From contig OX438748.1 of assembly GCA_949316235.1 (NCBI GenBank), positions 3,599,001-3,663,000 of the forward strand: 64,000 nt of DNA, read 5' to 3'. The notes beneath the pieces are model-generated. The model worked only from the letters and a program-made list of their open reading frames with translations. It did not search any database and was not told the origin of the DNA. This document shows, piece after piece, positions 32,101 to 37,556 of this stretch. The translations under genes were made by a program, and so were the position numbers. How positions within the stretch are numbered: the first letter of the stretch is position 1; the number at the start of each line of letters is the position of its first letter. Source of the DNA: Oegoconia quadripuncta (lineage: Eukaryota > Arthropoda > Insecta > Lepidoptera > Autostichidae).

Positions 32101-32545
32101 TGATCATGCTAACCTAGCAAGAATGGTATGCCCAACTACACTTCCCCTTAGAACGGTTCGGCAAAAGCTGAGTACGTTGCTGAGTTTGTTTTTACTGTGT
32201 AATGTACTCTGTATTCAAGGAATTGTTCTTCAGTGTAACATTCGTCGGAGAAATATAATTCAAAGGCACTTCATTATCATTATATTCACTTACCTAATCG
32301 TAATACCAATTTCCTCTAACACAATCCCATTTGTTTCAGAAGAAAGCTTAGCGGAACTACACGCCAGTGCTACAACGAAGCCGCCATCATTAATAACGGT
32401 TGCAACGTTACTTGTAGTGTTAACCGTTATAACGGATCGACAACAGTTATTTTCAACTGCGATGCTTTTCATAGCACTATCTCTAACATTAACGGCTCTA
32501 AGCCTAAAGTTAAGTGATCATTTTATTGTATTGTTACCAACGTGA
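7753..32545 (+). CDS. dpr20: Dpr-family two-Ig cell-surface protein, 3' five exons (spliced, 5' incomplete)
   Basis: Join of 7753-8123, 15812-16031, 22487-22661, 26447-26583 and 32340-32545 gives 369 residues and a stop at 32543-32545. Counting from the split first codon: residues 1-100 form an S/T/P-rich linker, Ig1 runs about 101-198 (Cys115, Trp127, Cys180 in YECQISTHPPR), Ig2 about 199-301 (Cys226, Trp239, Cys285 in NYTC), and the tail is 302-369. Intron phases after the four internal exons are 0, 1, 2, 1, and every join restores the frame. Dpr proteins are neuronal surface Ig proteins that bind DIP partners and guide synaptic matching in insects; that role is family knowledge. Motifs ISLLQDKTVSWVRRR, VVDEAG, SVKTE and VHVLN-EES-AEL point to the Dpr18/Dpr20 branch, Dpr20 being the best match from memory; the symbol is therefore provisional. 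N-glycosylation sequons are seen at N34, N99, N276 and N282. The signal peptide exon and promoter are missing. Family assignment is near certain, paralogue assignment moderate. Confidence 0.9.
8132..8235 (-). mobile_element. SINE-C 3' fragment next to a splice donor
   Basis: Poly-T from 8132, then TATGTACAACGG and GTTAAGTAAAGATGAGGTCG: the tail end of an antisense SINE-C, truncated. It begins 8 bases after the donor GT at 8124. Confidence 0.7.
8243..8400. repeat. 41-bp tandem repeat, four units
   Basis: CTTGGTxCAACCATCGGACC begins at 8243, 8284, 8325 and 8366, an exact 41-bp period with 1-5 changes per unit. It lies in the first intron, 120 bp from the donor. The 8401-8748 stretch after it is unassigned. 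Confidence 0.9.
8749..9080 (+). mobile_element. SINE-C, near full length
   Basis: Head TTAACCGCCTCCGTGGCTCA, box B GGGTTCGATCCCC, body GGTGGTAGGGCATTTTAAAT, end CAACCCGTTATGCAT followed by an A run to 9080. This is the best complete example of the family. A short deletion after GGCTCA removes TGTAAACAACAT seen in other copies. Tail type suggests mobilisation by a poly-A LINE. Confidence 0.85.
9500..9780 (+). mobile_element. CR1/Jockey-type LINE 3' end
   Basis: Shares TTAATATACTATAAAACAGA, GATGATAAACATCCTTGGAC and CAGCTCGTTCGCATGCCAGG with the LINE end at 18715-19262 and, inverted, 62157-62705. The frame is broken. Confidence 0.65.
9800..10030 (-). mobile_element. SINE-A, full length
   Basis: Read on minus: ACCGGTTGGTGTAGTGGATA (box A), GCGGGTTCGAATCCCGCGAG (box B), then the shared body and an ATTTATTTATTT tail. 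The tRNA-like head with both boxes is intact. Confidence 0.88.
10150..10330 (+). repeat. LINE 3' UTR with ATCT tail
   Basis: TGAGCTGTGACCCATTTGTC, GCAGCACACAT and AACAAATAAACGATTTATCT parallel 57335-57515 block for block, ending in the same (ATCT)n tail. Probably the 3' end of an uncharacterised LINE. Confidence 0.5.
10331..10385 (+). repeat. Short LINE 3' terminus
   Basis: AAGTGTACCCTGTACATATA, then AAAATAAAGCATTTTGACTT, matches the terminus of the LINE at 19200-19262. Confidence 0.5.
10386..11010 (+). mobile_element. SINE-B 3' fragment split by a TIR element
   Basis: GTTTATCAACCACCTGG before 10406 and GGTCTCCATAATACAAGCC after 10933 rejoin as the SINE-B body (compare ATCAACCATCTGGTATCCAT at 12344). 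The rest runs to GATGGCGCTGTGTGTATGTG near 10995. Confidence 0.65.
10401..10936. mobile_element. TIR element of about 536 bp rich in GACAATTGTC palindromes
   Basis: Left end ACCTGGCC-TTCACCAAGTTGACA pairs with the right end read in reverse ACCTGGCC-CCTATTTCACCAAGTTGACA; the right arm has a small insertion. The palindrome GACAATTGTC recurs near both ends and inside, together with CGACATATGTCG. No transposase. It sits in a SINE-B remnant, so it is younger than that copy. No clear target duplication. Confidence 0.65.
11103..11172. repeat. Short tandem duplication
   Basis: GGTTGGAGCAAAGGTTTGAG occurs twice in direct succession near 11130-11170. The region 11011-11700 otherwise holds nothing recognisable. 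Confidence 0.7.
11706..11795 (+). mobile_element. SINE-D head fragment
   Basis: GCGTTGGTGGCTCAGAGGTTAAGAC, given here as its parts GCGTTGGTGGCTCAG and GGTTAAGACACGGTC, then CCCAATTTGGGAGGT: same head as the SINE at 55851. The box B half is lost or diverged. Confidence 0.6.
11798..11980 (+). mobile_element. SINE-B, 3' truncated
   Basis: CTGTTTGGTGTAGTGGTTAG (box A), CGCGGGTTCGATTCCCGC (box B), then ATGATGAATACAGACACGTG and the shared body to ATCAACCATCTGGT. The 3' third is missing. 11981-12205 carries nothing recognised. Confidence 0.8.
12209..12446 (+). mobile_element. SINE-B lacking box B
   Basis: The head CGACCTGTTTGGTGTAGTGG jumps directly to GGCATATGTTTGTATGATG, so the box B segment is missing, while the 3' end (AAGCCTAGATGCTTACTGTG, tail ATTTATTTATTTG) is complete. 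It complements the 11798 copy. Confidence 0.8.
12865..13090 (-). mobile_element. SINE-A copy
   Basis: Full-length antisense SINE-A with substitutions in the box B region (GCGGAATTCGAGCCCGC). Same body and ATTT-type tail as the others. Confidence 0.85.
13135..13250 (+). mobile_element. SINE-C 3' fragment
   Basis: TTTCCGGGTCAGTACGCTTC, CTTCACTTAACATCAGATGT and CAAGTGCTAACCC match the family's 3' half only. Confidence 0.75.
13251..13557. other. No gene recognised
   Basis: AT-rich intron sequence without a clear repeat. Confidence 0.5.
13558..13597. repeat. CA microsatellite
   Basis: (CA)n with a few TACACA interruptions. Confidence 0.95.
13655..13885 (-). repeat. GC-rich LINE-like fragment
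   Basis: On minus this reads GGPARTEGYPWPRRF, then SRHRRVERVNAFSPRQKKK ending in a lysine-coding A run. It is far richer in GC than its surroundings and looks like a fragment of a GC-rich LINE (R1 or similar) or its UTR. Family not resolved. Confidence 0.45.
13886..14732. other. No gene recognised
   Basis: Intron sequence. The block AATGTCCAGTGGCGCCCTCA near 14613 also appears in part near 5450. Confidence 0.5.
14733..14935 (+). mobile_element. Highly diverged SINE-C
   Basis: TGTAAACAACATAAGGTTTAC, GTTTGATTCCCAGCAG, AGTACTCAGTTT and CTACTGGCTATCACCACCTT follow the order of the SINE-C head and middle. An old copy. Confidence 0.5.
15140..15235 (+). repeat. Diverged Lep1-like fragment
   Basis: TTGGACGGATTTGAAAGAAA and GGTAGACAGATTAAGACCTG parallel 34850-34900 of the better preserved copy. 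Confidence 0.45.
15358..15600 (+). mobile_element. SINE-A, full length
   Basis: CCGATTGGTGTAGTGGATAG, GCGGGTTCGAATCCCGCGAG, then the shared body and (ATTT)n tail. Lies 200 bp before exon 2 of the Dpr-like gene, in sense orientation. Confidence 0.9.
15812..16031 (+). CDS. dpr20: Dpr-like gene exon 2: C-terminal half of Ig1
   Basis: Acceptor TTTCCAG ends at 15811; donor A|GTGAGT at 16032. It enters in phase 0 with VSWVRRRGRDE, which joins QDKT of exon 1 to give the Ig core tryptophan (Trp127), and continues through LLTVG, WRLLITEVKPEDEG and YECQISTHPPR, which carries the closing cysteine (180). The D-x-G-x-Y-x-C pattern is the standard Ig V-set F strand. The exon leaves in phase 1. Reading past the donor into the intron gives an unrelated tail built from repeat DNA. 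Confidence 0.93.
16060..16127 (+). repeat. RTE-type LINE fragment near exon 2 donor
   Basis: CTCACAAGGTGAACGGACGA and GCAGACCGCTTCCAACCGAT match the RTE ends at 90-150 and 40565-40625. It begins about 30 bases past the donor at 16032 and is cut at 16127 by SINE-C. Confidence 0.65.
16135..16450 (-). mobile_element. SINE-C, full length, with target duplication
   Basis: Flanked by GTAATCT at 16128-16134 and 16451-16457. Reads tail to head: T run, CAACGGGTTGGTACT, AGATGAGGTCGAAGG, CCCCGCTGGGGATCGAACCC, CCGCGGAGGC. Confidence 0.88.
16458..17813. other. No gene recognised
   Basis: Long intron stretch with only short ORFs. A possible LINE 3' terminus on minus (ATATACTTTATTGTACAGAA near 16730) is the only repeat-like hint. 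Confidence 0.5.
17814..17840. repeat. GAAA microsatellite, probable LINE tail
   Basis: (AAAG)n followed by ACATTTATTCAGCTTACAAT; in reverse this is a LINE-like 3' end running into a (CTTT)n tail. 17841-18000 is probably its UTR; 18001-18620 holds nothing recognised. Confidence 0.7.
18655..19605 (+). repeat. Diverged dispersed tandem repeat, split by a LINE
   Basis: Blocks like TGAAACGAAATGCAATGGTC recur near 18664, 19272, 19393, 19472 and 19562, each followed by an AAACT-AC or similar block. Spacing of the last four is about 80-120 bp. The LINE at 18715-19262 separates the first block from the rest. Confidence 0.6.
18715..19262 (+). mobile_element. CR1/Jockey-type LINE 3' end
   Basis: Encodes, with one frame break near 18860, NSDKHDVNTRNKDKLAGHISR, then the terminal block matching GHCIRFYN--P-DIQNLP-NKFK of the copy at 23848. 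3' UTR with TTGCTTGTTCTTCTCAGG and tail ATTTTTGATTTGATTTTGAT. Confidence 0.75.
19641..20574. other. No gene recognised; GT microsatellite and possible LINE piece
   Basis: ATCAATCAAAAAAAAATCAA near 19878 looks like the reversed tail of an antisense LINE. A TGTGTGTG-rich stretch lies at 20065-20135. No coding frame supported. Confidence 0.45.
20575..20717. mobile_element. MITE-3, 143-bp hairpin
   Basis: Arms of about 47 bases: left GATTCGGATGTACACCAACC and AACTAAAACCAG, right the near-perfect complement ending CATCCGAATCGACACCA. The loop has GTACTGTCTCTTTCTCCCTG. A second copy is at 25033. Confidence 0.85.
20752..21035 (+). mobile_element. SINE-C copy, head truncated
   Basis: GGGTTTACGAATCGGTGGTA, GGGTTCGATCCCCAGCGGGG, TTGGTTGGTGGTAGGGCAT and CGTTGTGCATAAAAAAC; small internal deletions. 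Confidence 0.82.
21036..22486. other. No gene recognised
   Basis: Intron 2, 3' part. No repeat family or ORF I can name. Confidence 0.5.
22487..22661 (+). CDS. dpr20: Dpr-like gene exon 3: N-terminal half of Ig2
   Basis: Acceptor CATCAG ends at 22486; donor AG|GTCAGT at 22662. The phase 1 entry makes a Thr codon across the junction, then PQVWVVDEAGAPLLEKYY, STLALVC with the first Ig2 cysteine (226), and MLTWLHEGRALN with the core Trp239. It leaves in phase 2. GC content is clearly higher than in the flanking intron, as expected for coding sequence. The frame stays open past the donor to 22899, but that extension is intronic. Confidence 0.92.
22662..23847. other. Intron sequence with weak repeat traces
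   Basis: 22945-23060 (ATCATCATCGTCAATCCACA and on) resembles the reversed 3' end of SINE-D or an RTE. A 20-bp near-duplicate CGCGAACAC-GATCGGTGTC stands at 23206 and 23252. The open frame continuing from exon 3 to 22899 has no homology cue. Confidence 0.45.
23848..24370 (+). mobile_element. CR1/Jockey-type LINE 3' end with open C terminus
   Basis: 23865-24170 encodes SQYIYENLLYAKKNITLF, NSDRHNVNTRNKNQL, GQCIRFYNKVPVDIQNL and YYKITDYLNDKQAW with no break. UTR has TTGCTTGTTCTTCTCTGGGG; the tail is (TTGAT)n at 24353-24371. 5' truncated. Confidence 0.82.
24538..24690 (+). mobile_element. Diverged SINE-C fragment
   Basis: CTCCGTGGCGCAATGTAAAC and GTAGGGTATTTTTAAATGCC keep the head and middle order; box B is lost. 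The region 24691-25032 has no further features. Confidence 0.5.
25033..25322. mobile_element. MITE-3 with satellite expansion in its right arm
   Basis: Left arm GTGTCAATTCGGATGTACAC, right arm end GTGTACATCCGAATCGACAC. The right arm carries (CAGTC)n at about 25153-25260 and (TAGTT)n at 25261-25300, doubling the element's size; the left arm has (ACTAA)n of only a few units. Confidence 0.88.
25478..26158 (+). mobile_element. CR1/Jockey-type LINE 3' end
   Basis: LQKRAVRAIYNLS near 25483, a frame break, then INILTVPSQFIYENIMYVRK, NCDKHNLNLRHKDKLATP, GHCIRFYNLIPENIINLNE and GYYKISDYLNDKNAW to 25911. UTR includes GGGTTTCTTGCGCCGCTTCT; the tail is (TTTGAG)n at 26135-26155. It lies 290 bp before exon 4. 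Confidence 0.82.
26447..26583 (+). CDS. dpr20: Dpr-like gene exon 4: C-terminal half of Ig2
   Basis: Acceptor TTTTTTTCAG ends at 26446; donor AACG|GTATGA at 26584. The phase 2 entry completes a Ser codon (256), followed by VKTEQVPGGADSLLRLARV, then NSSDGGNYTC with the closing Ig2 cysteine (285), and SVHVLN, the usual end of the Dpr second Ig domain. It leaves in phase 1. The 3' end of an antisense LINE begins about 6 bases into the following intron, so the donor consensus abuts the element. Confidence 0.92.
26590..28709 (-). mobile_element. LINE, 5'-truncated, in last intron, antisense
   Basis: The 3' end on minus shows AATAAACTATTCTATTCTATTC-type sequence, ending about 26590; the 5' truncation is near 28709. 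TATGA stands at 26585-26589 and again at 28710-28714, a possible short target duplication. It holds the uninterrupted reverse transcriptase frame 26972-28615, so insertion is probably recent relative to other LINEs here. Confidence 0.85.
26972..28615 (-). CDS. Reverse transcriptase (LINE ORF2 fragment), open
   Basis: 547 residues from the first Met, and the frame is open upstream to about 28700 (PSEIAELFNNFF), so the true ORF2 start and any endonuclease domain have been lost. RT motifs in order: NNYRPITLVP (105-114), NQFGFRKGSS (141-150), FLDLTKAFDYV (176-186), GVPQGSILAPLLFLLYINDL (242-261), FADD (272-275, catalytic Asp pair), KFLGVHID. The C terminus reads AIRIFNNLPPDLKK, then WLLEKSFYSIKEFLD, related to the tails at 3738 and 63742. 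It would copy its own RNA at a nicked target. CR1/Jockey group; exact clade not resolved. Without a 5' end it is not expected to be autonomous. Confidence 0.92.
   Translation of the reverse strand: MTNQMTTRTNDTNTRQFPIPTNPKTIFLTPSDTDEIYKIIMSLNNSTSVGIDAISTKVLKSCAQSIATPLTHIINLSLEQGCYPDRLKQSIIKPIHKKGDVTSLNNYRPITLVPVISKIFEKVILKRLLCFLNSNSILNKNQFGFRKGSSTTHACFNFVKIITEAINKKFPIAAVFLDLTKAFDYVHHPTLLRKLESYGIRGKAYDWIKSYLSKRQQCVEIQTVVSSELIRYRSNYRFNRCGVPQGSILAPLLFLLYINDLPNHIKHNCVMFADDTTLIIKGETTDNLNIEITNTIETVSDWLDKNNLKININKTNIIQFRTNRGTDINLNIMYNKVQIEEVDSTKFLGVHIDKFCNWKCHIENICERLDKFVFALRRLSSITSQEVALTAYHGHVASILNYGLIIWGNSVDAQRAFILQKKCLRAVCNVHFLEPCRPLFKITNVLPLPCMYIKQMVMFVKEHPEYFNKHSDVLLRTTRHGDRLYLPTARIDIYRNNAFCMAIRIFNNLPPDLKKCHPKQFKTRISNWLLEKSFYSIKEFLDTKHKD
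28740..29100 (+). pseudogene. Fragment of a different LINE polymerase C terminus
   Basis: LQYAIRIICNTRTPKRW then, in another frame, AKYMDLQIEVETQWKVD, VKIIRIIISTTGIIPKTL and THIS-like ILNTCRLVRKFL to a stop at 29009. The V-IIP-II--TG-IPK-L pattern is familiar from non-LTR polymerase C termini. It is separated from the antisense LINE by (ATA)n. A perfect 11-bp inverted repeat, ATACCATTTAC, lies at 29111-29121 and 29135-29145. Confidence 0.6.
29181..29265 (-). mobile_element. SINE-B 3' fragment
   Basis: ATAAATATCCTTAGACATAC, then CAGCGCCATCTAGTTCCACA: the tail end only. Confidence 0.75.
29282..29673. mobile_element. MITE-2, left TIR eroded
   Basis: Interior colinear with 7180-7555 (CGTTAATCATATGTATCAAT, GATTCGCTGAAACTTTTATA, GGATTTGCCGTTCCC), right end CATAGGTAAAGACCTAAT. 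The left TIR is replaced by unrelated sequence. Confidence 0.75.
29674..30499. other. No gene recognised
   Basis: AT-rich intron. No supported ORF or repeat. Confidence 0.5.
30500..30705 (+). repeat. LINE 3' UTR fragment
   Basis: AAGGTTGCCTGGAAGAGATC, TTTTAGTGATAAGGTCGCC, then GTGCAATAAAGTGTATTTGT and a (ATTGT)n-like tail. Same UTR family as 47438. Confidence 0.65.
30706..31689. other. No gene recognised; possible antisense LINE end
   Basis: 31360-31690 (GAACAATTTATTATGAACAC, then AGCTCATGCTGCGAGGAAAC) has the look of a LINE 3' end in reverse, but I could not match it within the window. The rest is unassigned intron. Confidence 0.4.
31690..31902. mobile_element. Foldback MITE-1, right half
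   Basis: GTTTATTTGGAACTAATATT, CAACCGTCAAATGACACAAT, then TTTTTCCTTACGGTAAAAAC and CTCATCCGGTATA. The left arm is absent. About 440 bp before the last exon. Confidence 0.75.
32340..32545 (+). CDS. dpr20: Dpr-like gene last exon: hydrophobic C-terminal tail and stop
   Basis: Acceptor TTTGTTTCAG ends at 32339. The two leading A bases complete a Glu codon with the G of exon 4, giving VHVLN-EESLAELHASA. The ES-AEL stretch is where I remember the Dpr20 stalk. Then come TTKPPS, a hydrophobic run (about residues 319-332), a short polar break TDRQQ, and a second hydrophobic run (about 339-356) near the C terminus, before TGA at 32543-32545. This fits a GPI-anchor signal with an omega site near ASATT, or one to two membrane spans; sequence alone does not decide. 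The phase match and motif make the exon likely, though it is short. Confidence 0.78.
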
Positions 32546-32640
32546 TATATAAGTTTAGATTGTAAATAATATACGATTTTTATTATTAAGGAGATAAATT
32601 ATAAAAAATAGTTACTGGGAATAAAATTTCATTCTATAAT
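32546..32640 (+). terminator. Probable 3' UTR and polyadenylation signal of the Dpr-like gene
   Basis: AT-rich sequence follows the stop codon; AATAAA lies at 32620-32625 with T-rich sequence after it (32637-32655). This would give a short 3' UTR of about 100 bases. Other AATAAA-like strings exist nearby, so the used site is not certain. Confidence 0.55.
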
Positions 32641-32867
32641 TTGGTTTTTCATTTGACAGATTTTAATGTACAAAAGTACGTAGAAAATGAGAAACTGATG
32701 TGATAAAACTAGTCCAAACCTGATGCAGCACAACACGTAGCAGCCCAAGGCGTTGTGTATGAAATATGTGTGCGCGCCATCTATCGGCAAGATGCGACAA
32801 TGTAGATATTCTTCCGCTTCTCAACAAATCTGCGACGATCAAATCGACCCTGAAACTCCAATCTCAT

Positions 32868-33305
32868 TTGAGGTCAGGCTATCTTATCTCTAACAACCGA
32901 AACACAACAATGCTATTAACACAATTTGACGACCGATTGGTGTAGCGGATAGTGACCCTGATAGCGAAACCAACGGTTGCGGGTTCGAATCCCGCGAGGG
33001 GTAAATGTTCGTGTGATGAATACAAACATTTATTCCCTAGTCATGGATGTTTATATAAATATTTATGTATGTTTATCAGTTATCTAGTATCCATAGTACA
33101 AGCTTTGCTTAGTTTGGGACTAGATGATTGGTGTAAGTGTCCGAAATATTTATTATTATAACATTGCTGTTTGGTGGCAGATTAAAATAAGATGATGATA
33201 GACCGCTAGGCGGACTGTTGAAAATGCATTATCACTAACAAAGCGAGTACTAAATATGTACCCCGCTGGGGATCGAACCTGCGATTCGTAACCCCTATAT
33301 TGTTA
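32868..33305 (-). mobile_element. SINE-C split by SINE-A
   Basis: Left piece to about 32925 ends CACAACAATGCTATTAACA; right piece resumes ATAACATTGCTGTTTGGTGG at about 33160 and runs to CCCCGCTGGGGATCGAAC. The uninterrupted family reads GCTATTAACATTGCTG, so only SINE-A and a short duplication separate them. Confidence 0.85.
32926..33163 (+). mobile_element. SINE-A inside SINE-C
   Basis: CCGATTGGTGTAGCGGATAG, GCGGGTTCGAATCCCGCGAG and the usual body, ending AATATTTATTATTAT. Younger than the SINE-C it interrupts. Confidence 0.88.
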
Positions 33306-34314
33306 TATCCACAGATTCACGGAGCAAGCTTGTATAGAAATTTTAACGTCGATAACTATCGCCTTGTATCTCACCAGATCGACAGGTCCTCGTCTTCTTG
33401 GGGACCCCTGATGATGGACTCCACAGGCTGCTGGTAATTGGCGCGTCTAGGTACTGTACTAACACTTCAGTTTGGGATTATTGCGAAATTAGAATTTTTA
33501 TTAATTTATTTGGAGCGCAGATACAACGAGTGCGCGGGAGTAGTTGGAACAGTAGTTGATGGCCGGTTTTTTAACACGGATATTGTGCTCGATACAATGC
33601 GTTTTTGTTACAGGATTTTTTTAATGCTTAAATATTATTTTTTTTTTTTTTTTTAATTTTAATAATTAAAAGAAAAGTGAATATAGGCAGTTTGTGCTAA
33701 CAATAACAAATTAATAAACTAAAAGTACGGAACAAAGCTACATAGTTGACTCTAGTTGTCCTGCAGTTGTATGCAACTGTTATATTTAGTTGTGTGGATG
33801 GATTTGCACAAGTAGTACAACTTTCCGCATCGCGTCGGAGGCTCTTGACGTTGGGGTACTCTGAAAACCAGCGCTGTAACAATTGCTACAGCATATGCTG
33901 AGATGGAGTCCATTTTTGACATCACACTGCACTCACCGCATTTCAAAATCTGTTTCTGTATATTGTAGTTTTTCTTGTTTTTATTAATATCGTTGTTGCT
34001 ATAGTGTGGTGTCAAATAAATATATGTCTATGTCCTACTGGATCGTATCACGTAGAAAAACCCGTACAATCAAAGTGCAAGAGCAAAGTTGGAACTATAT
34101 AATTGTAAGAATATTTTTTTGATTTACAATATTCACTAATTAAAAACCGTTTATATGAATGATATCGGTATGGTTATGACGTCAAGTTAAGTATATCTAC
34201 AAGTTAGAAAACAACAAAATATCAATCAATCAATCATTATGATGTTAAGGATTACATTGACCTAATATAAATAATCCATTTAAATATGTTTTGACGGAAA
34301 TGCTTTAAGTTTAA
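33306..34314. other. No gene recognised
   Basis: A T run at 33637-33655. Short ORFs only. Downstream of the Dpr-like gene. Confidence 0.5.
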
Positions 34315-34480
34315 TTAAGCATATTGTTTATTGCACCAAAATGTTACAATAACAGAGTACAAACAATAGGTCACGTACAAAGGTGGATATCTCTTTAAGA
34401 GATCGCTTCTATGCAACTTGAGCATTGAAATAGGCAACTGAGTAAATTTGGGATTTAGCAGCGAATTGTGTGCAAAAGAA
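34315..34480 (-). repeat. Antisense LINE 3' UTR fragment
   Basis: On minus: GAAGCGATCTCTTAAAGAGA, CTTTGTACGTGACC, then GGTGCAATAAACAATATGC: the same UTR family as at 30576, diverged. Confidence 0.55.
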
Positions 34481-34761
34481 TTTCATTTCATTTGCTTAAA
34501 TGTTTAACTTGCTATGTATTCATTTTAAATTGTTGGTATGTTTTTCAGGTTGAAATGAAGAGTAGAACTTCTAAGTGCGAATGTTTGGTATATTTACTAT
34601 TAAATAATGGGTGAATCCCTCCCCACGCCTAGTAGTTCGAAGATGGAAAGGCGACGGTGCAAGATTATGTAATTCCAACGCACACTCACCGAAATGCATC
34701 CTGTAAAAGACTGAGAGACAGGCTACTTTATGACGGTATTCATGCAAATAAAATTCAATTC

Positions 34762-34979
34762 ATTAGAATCCCAAGTAATATTATAAATGCGAAAATTTGT
34801 GTGTGTATATGTATGTATGTTTGTTACCTTTTCACACCTAACCGGCTGGACGGATTTGGATGAAATTTGGTGAGTAGACAGATTAGGACGTGGATTGACA
34901 AAATTATAGGCTACTTTTTTTGCAGAACCGATCTTGATGATATATTCCACGCGAGCGAAGTCGCGGGCAACAGCTAGTA
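34762..34979 (+). mobile_element. Lep1-like Helitron element
   Basis: Starts AAGTAATATTATAAATGCGA, contains CCGGCTGGACGGATTTGGAT, ends GCGAGCGAAGTCGCGGGCAA and CAGCTAGT. GCGA-AG-TCGC can form the short 3' stem and CTAG fits the Helitron CTRR end. This is the most Lep1-like copy. Confidence 0.68.
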
Positions 34980-37556
34980 TAACATATACGTGGTATGTAG
35001 CCTATAATAATAACTCCACCAAAGTGGCAATACGGCACCAATCTCTCTAGCTTAGTACAAATTGATTCTAGTAAATAAATCAGTAAAGACTATGGCTTAG
35101 AAACTTAGGCTTAGTAAATACCAGTTCAAGAGGATCCGCCGTCTCTCAAAGATAATTCAACAACAGTCGCGGAGCAGAATGGCGAAATTGAATAGCGTGT
35201 ATTATGTAACAATCTATTGTAGTACCTATATGTTGGGTACTTTGAATTCAGGGCGTGTATACGGCATTACTCTTTGACGGATACGGCTTTCGTAATGCTT
35301 TTACGAGCGCTTTCCTGTCATACTCGTGCGCTCGTCAGCGTTTACAATATCTGTCTTTAATCTTTATTGTATCTTACTTTTTTTATATTAAGGATTAGGC
35401 ACAGATTCGGAGCTTTGTGCCATCCACTAAAAAAATAATCGTCATACACTGGAATAATGTTGAAATACAACATGGATGGTATCAATCGACTGAAACAGAA
35501 TTTAATTCACCTCAGGATAGGTAATATGAAGTTTTTCAACGCTCAAACCATTACAGAGCAAGTGCATCAAACCGCCTAGTAGCTCCTACGATCCTGGTAT
35601 TGCATCACACATGTTGATAAGTATTCAAATACAGATCCTGAATTTTAGGTGGCTACTAAATTGATGATGTAAACGGCAGAAAAAAATGGCAGGAATTCTC
35701 CATGTAGTTGCGTTTTCACAGGGCATTCAGCACAGTATAAATAAAGAGAATAAATATAAATAGCTCCTATGCTTGCCAGAGCCGTTGGACAAGAGTTTTT
35801 TCACACGAGTTTTTGAACCGTAAATAGTTGTCAGGCTGTTTGTTACATTCGAAAAGTTATTTATTTAGGCTTTGGTAGAACGTAGAGCGTATCATAAATT
35901 CTAGAGGGCTTCTCGCTCTTTTTTAATTTGTGGCCTGAGAAACTTGGCATTCCGCAGTGCATAGATTGATGTCCAAAAATTAACCGCGATCAGAGAATTA
36001 ATATAGTACTAACGTACCCGATGCCAAATTAGAGGGGCATAACTATGAAATAATACATAAAGTTCCTAAACTATGTCTAATGTGCGTGTATATACATCGT
36101 ATGGTATACATAACCTAATATAATATCAAACACATTTAGATCTTGCTTTCACATTTGGTTGATACTTGGTTTACATGTGTAATACTTTTAGAGTCAAATT
36201 TGTACCGCTCCTCCATACAAAGTACTTACCAGGGTAGCAAGAGCTACTAAGAGGTTTCATGGCCCACGCGGCGAATGCACCTGCCGCCACCGCTAGATCT
36301 CGATGACTCATAGAAGAAGTATTGAATGATATTACGAAACGAGCCACTTCAACCTCACAGTTGCAAAACTACTTTACTCTAAATGATACGTAGGTATGTG
36401 TGATAGAATGAATTCTATACATGCATTACATATTTATGTCGGGAAGGCGGGCATTGCTAGCGACCGGAACGTCGCCAGTCATTTCGTGGTATAGTATTAC
36501 TCGGGGAATTGCGATATTTATGTCAAGCTGCCATTATGATATCAGAATGACATTTGGATTTAATAGGACGAGGTGTTGGTCTGCCACTAATAGAACACAG
36601 GCCCGATCACCTTATGCTCTGTGAGGAGACAATTACAGACCACTTAACCAGACACAAAGGATGAATGACTCAATTATGATCATGGAACCTGAATTGCTTA
36701 TCGGTGAAGGGTAAACATTTGCAATGCCCTCACGCTATCCAAATTGGCCCTTCCTATCTTTATATCGGTGATAATAGGTAAACAAAGTTGCTCACGCTCG
36801 TTGATGTGCTAAGTCCGTCTCCATTGACGGCTGGTAGCAATATGAATGATCATTATCGATGTGTAGACCTAATATTATTGTAAATGACACCGCGCCATTT
36901 TTTACGATACTAGGGGCCACCCGGCACACTTGTAGTAGCAAACCGCGTATCATGATAGTCATGCGACCGGCCAACTACTAGCAGAATTGTCTACTAGCAC
37001 TGAATACTAGCAGTATACAAGTGTGGACTGTGGATTTAGATATCAATCACAAAACTATAGATATCGACTTATTTTTATTTTAAAAACAAGTTACATCGGT
37101 GAGAGGATTTGTCATAATCGCTACGTTGCGGAAGCAGTTGGCGATTGCAGATTCTTGGGAGCCCTGATGTTACGCATGCGATGACACCAACTTGAAGAAA
37201 TGGTTTAGTCCTATTCAACTTGGAAACCACATGCCCACAAAACTCATCCCATACTCGTTTATACACGCTCCTAACGTCATATATTATTTATTACCTCAGT
37301 AGGTATTCCTCGATCAATATCTAGTTAATTTGCGTGTGTGAAAGTGACATCTCACATGAGTATTCCATTTAATTGTTCAAAAGTTCAGGTATTATAAGCT
37401 GTTTATTCTCCCCTTTATTAATTAATATAGGACTCCCAATAATGATATTATGTGAGTTAATGTGATCCCAAGGGGACAGCGTTTTATGGCCTTTAGATTT
37501 TTTTCATTCGAATAAAACACGGACGGACATGTCGAATTATATAAGATCCAAATTGG
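34980..37556. other. No gene or repeat family recognised
   Basis: About 2.6 kb of mixed-composition sequence with only short ORFs on both strands. It is the longest part of the window with no recognised mobile DNA. 36420-37270 is somewhat richer in GC and has overlapping short frames without family signatures. Confidence 0.45.

Noticed and set aside
32123..32339. N-terminal part of the 140-residue frame ending at 32545
   Set aside because: Only the part after the acceptor at 32339 fits the Dpr-like tail; the upstream part is open by chance.
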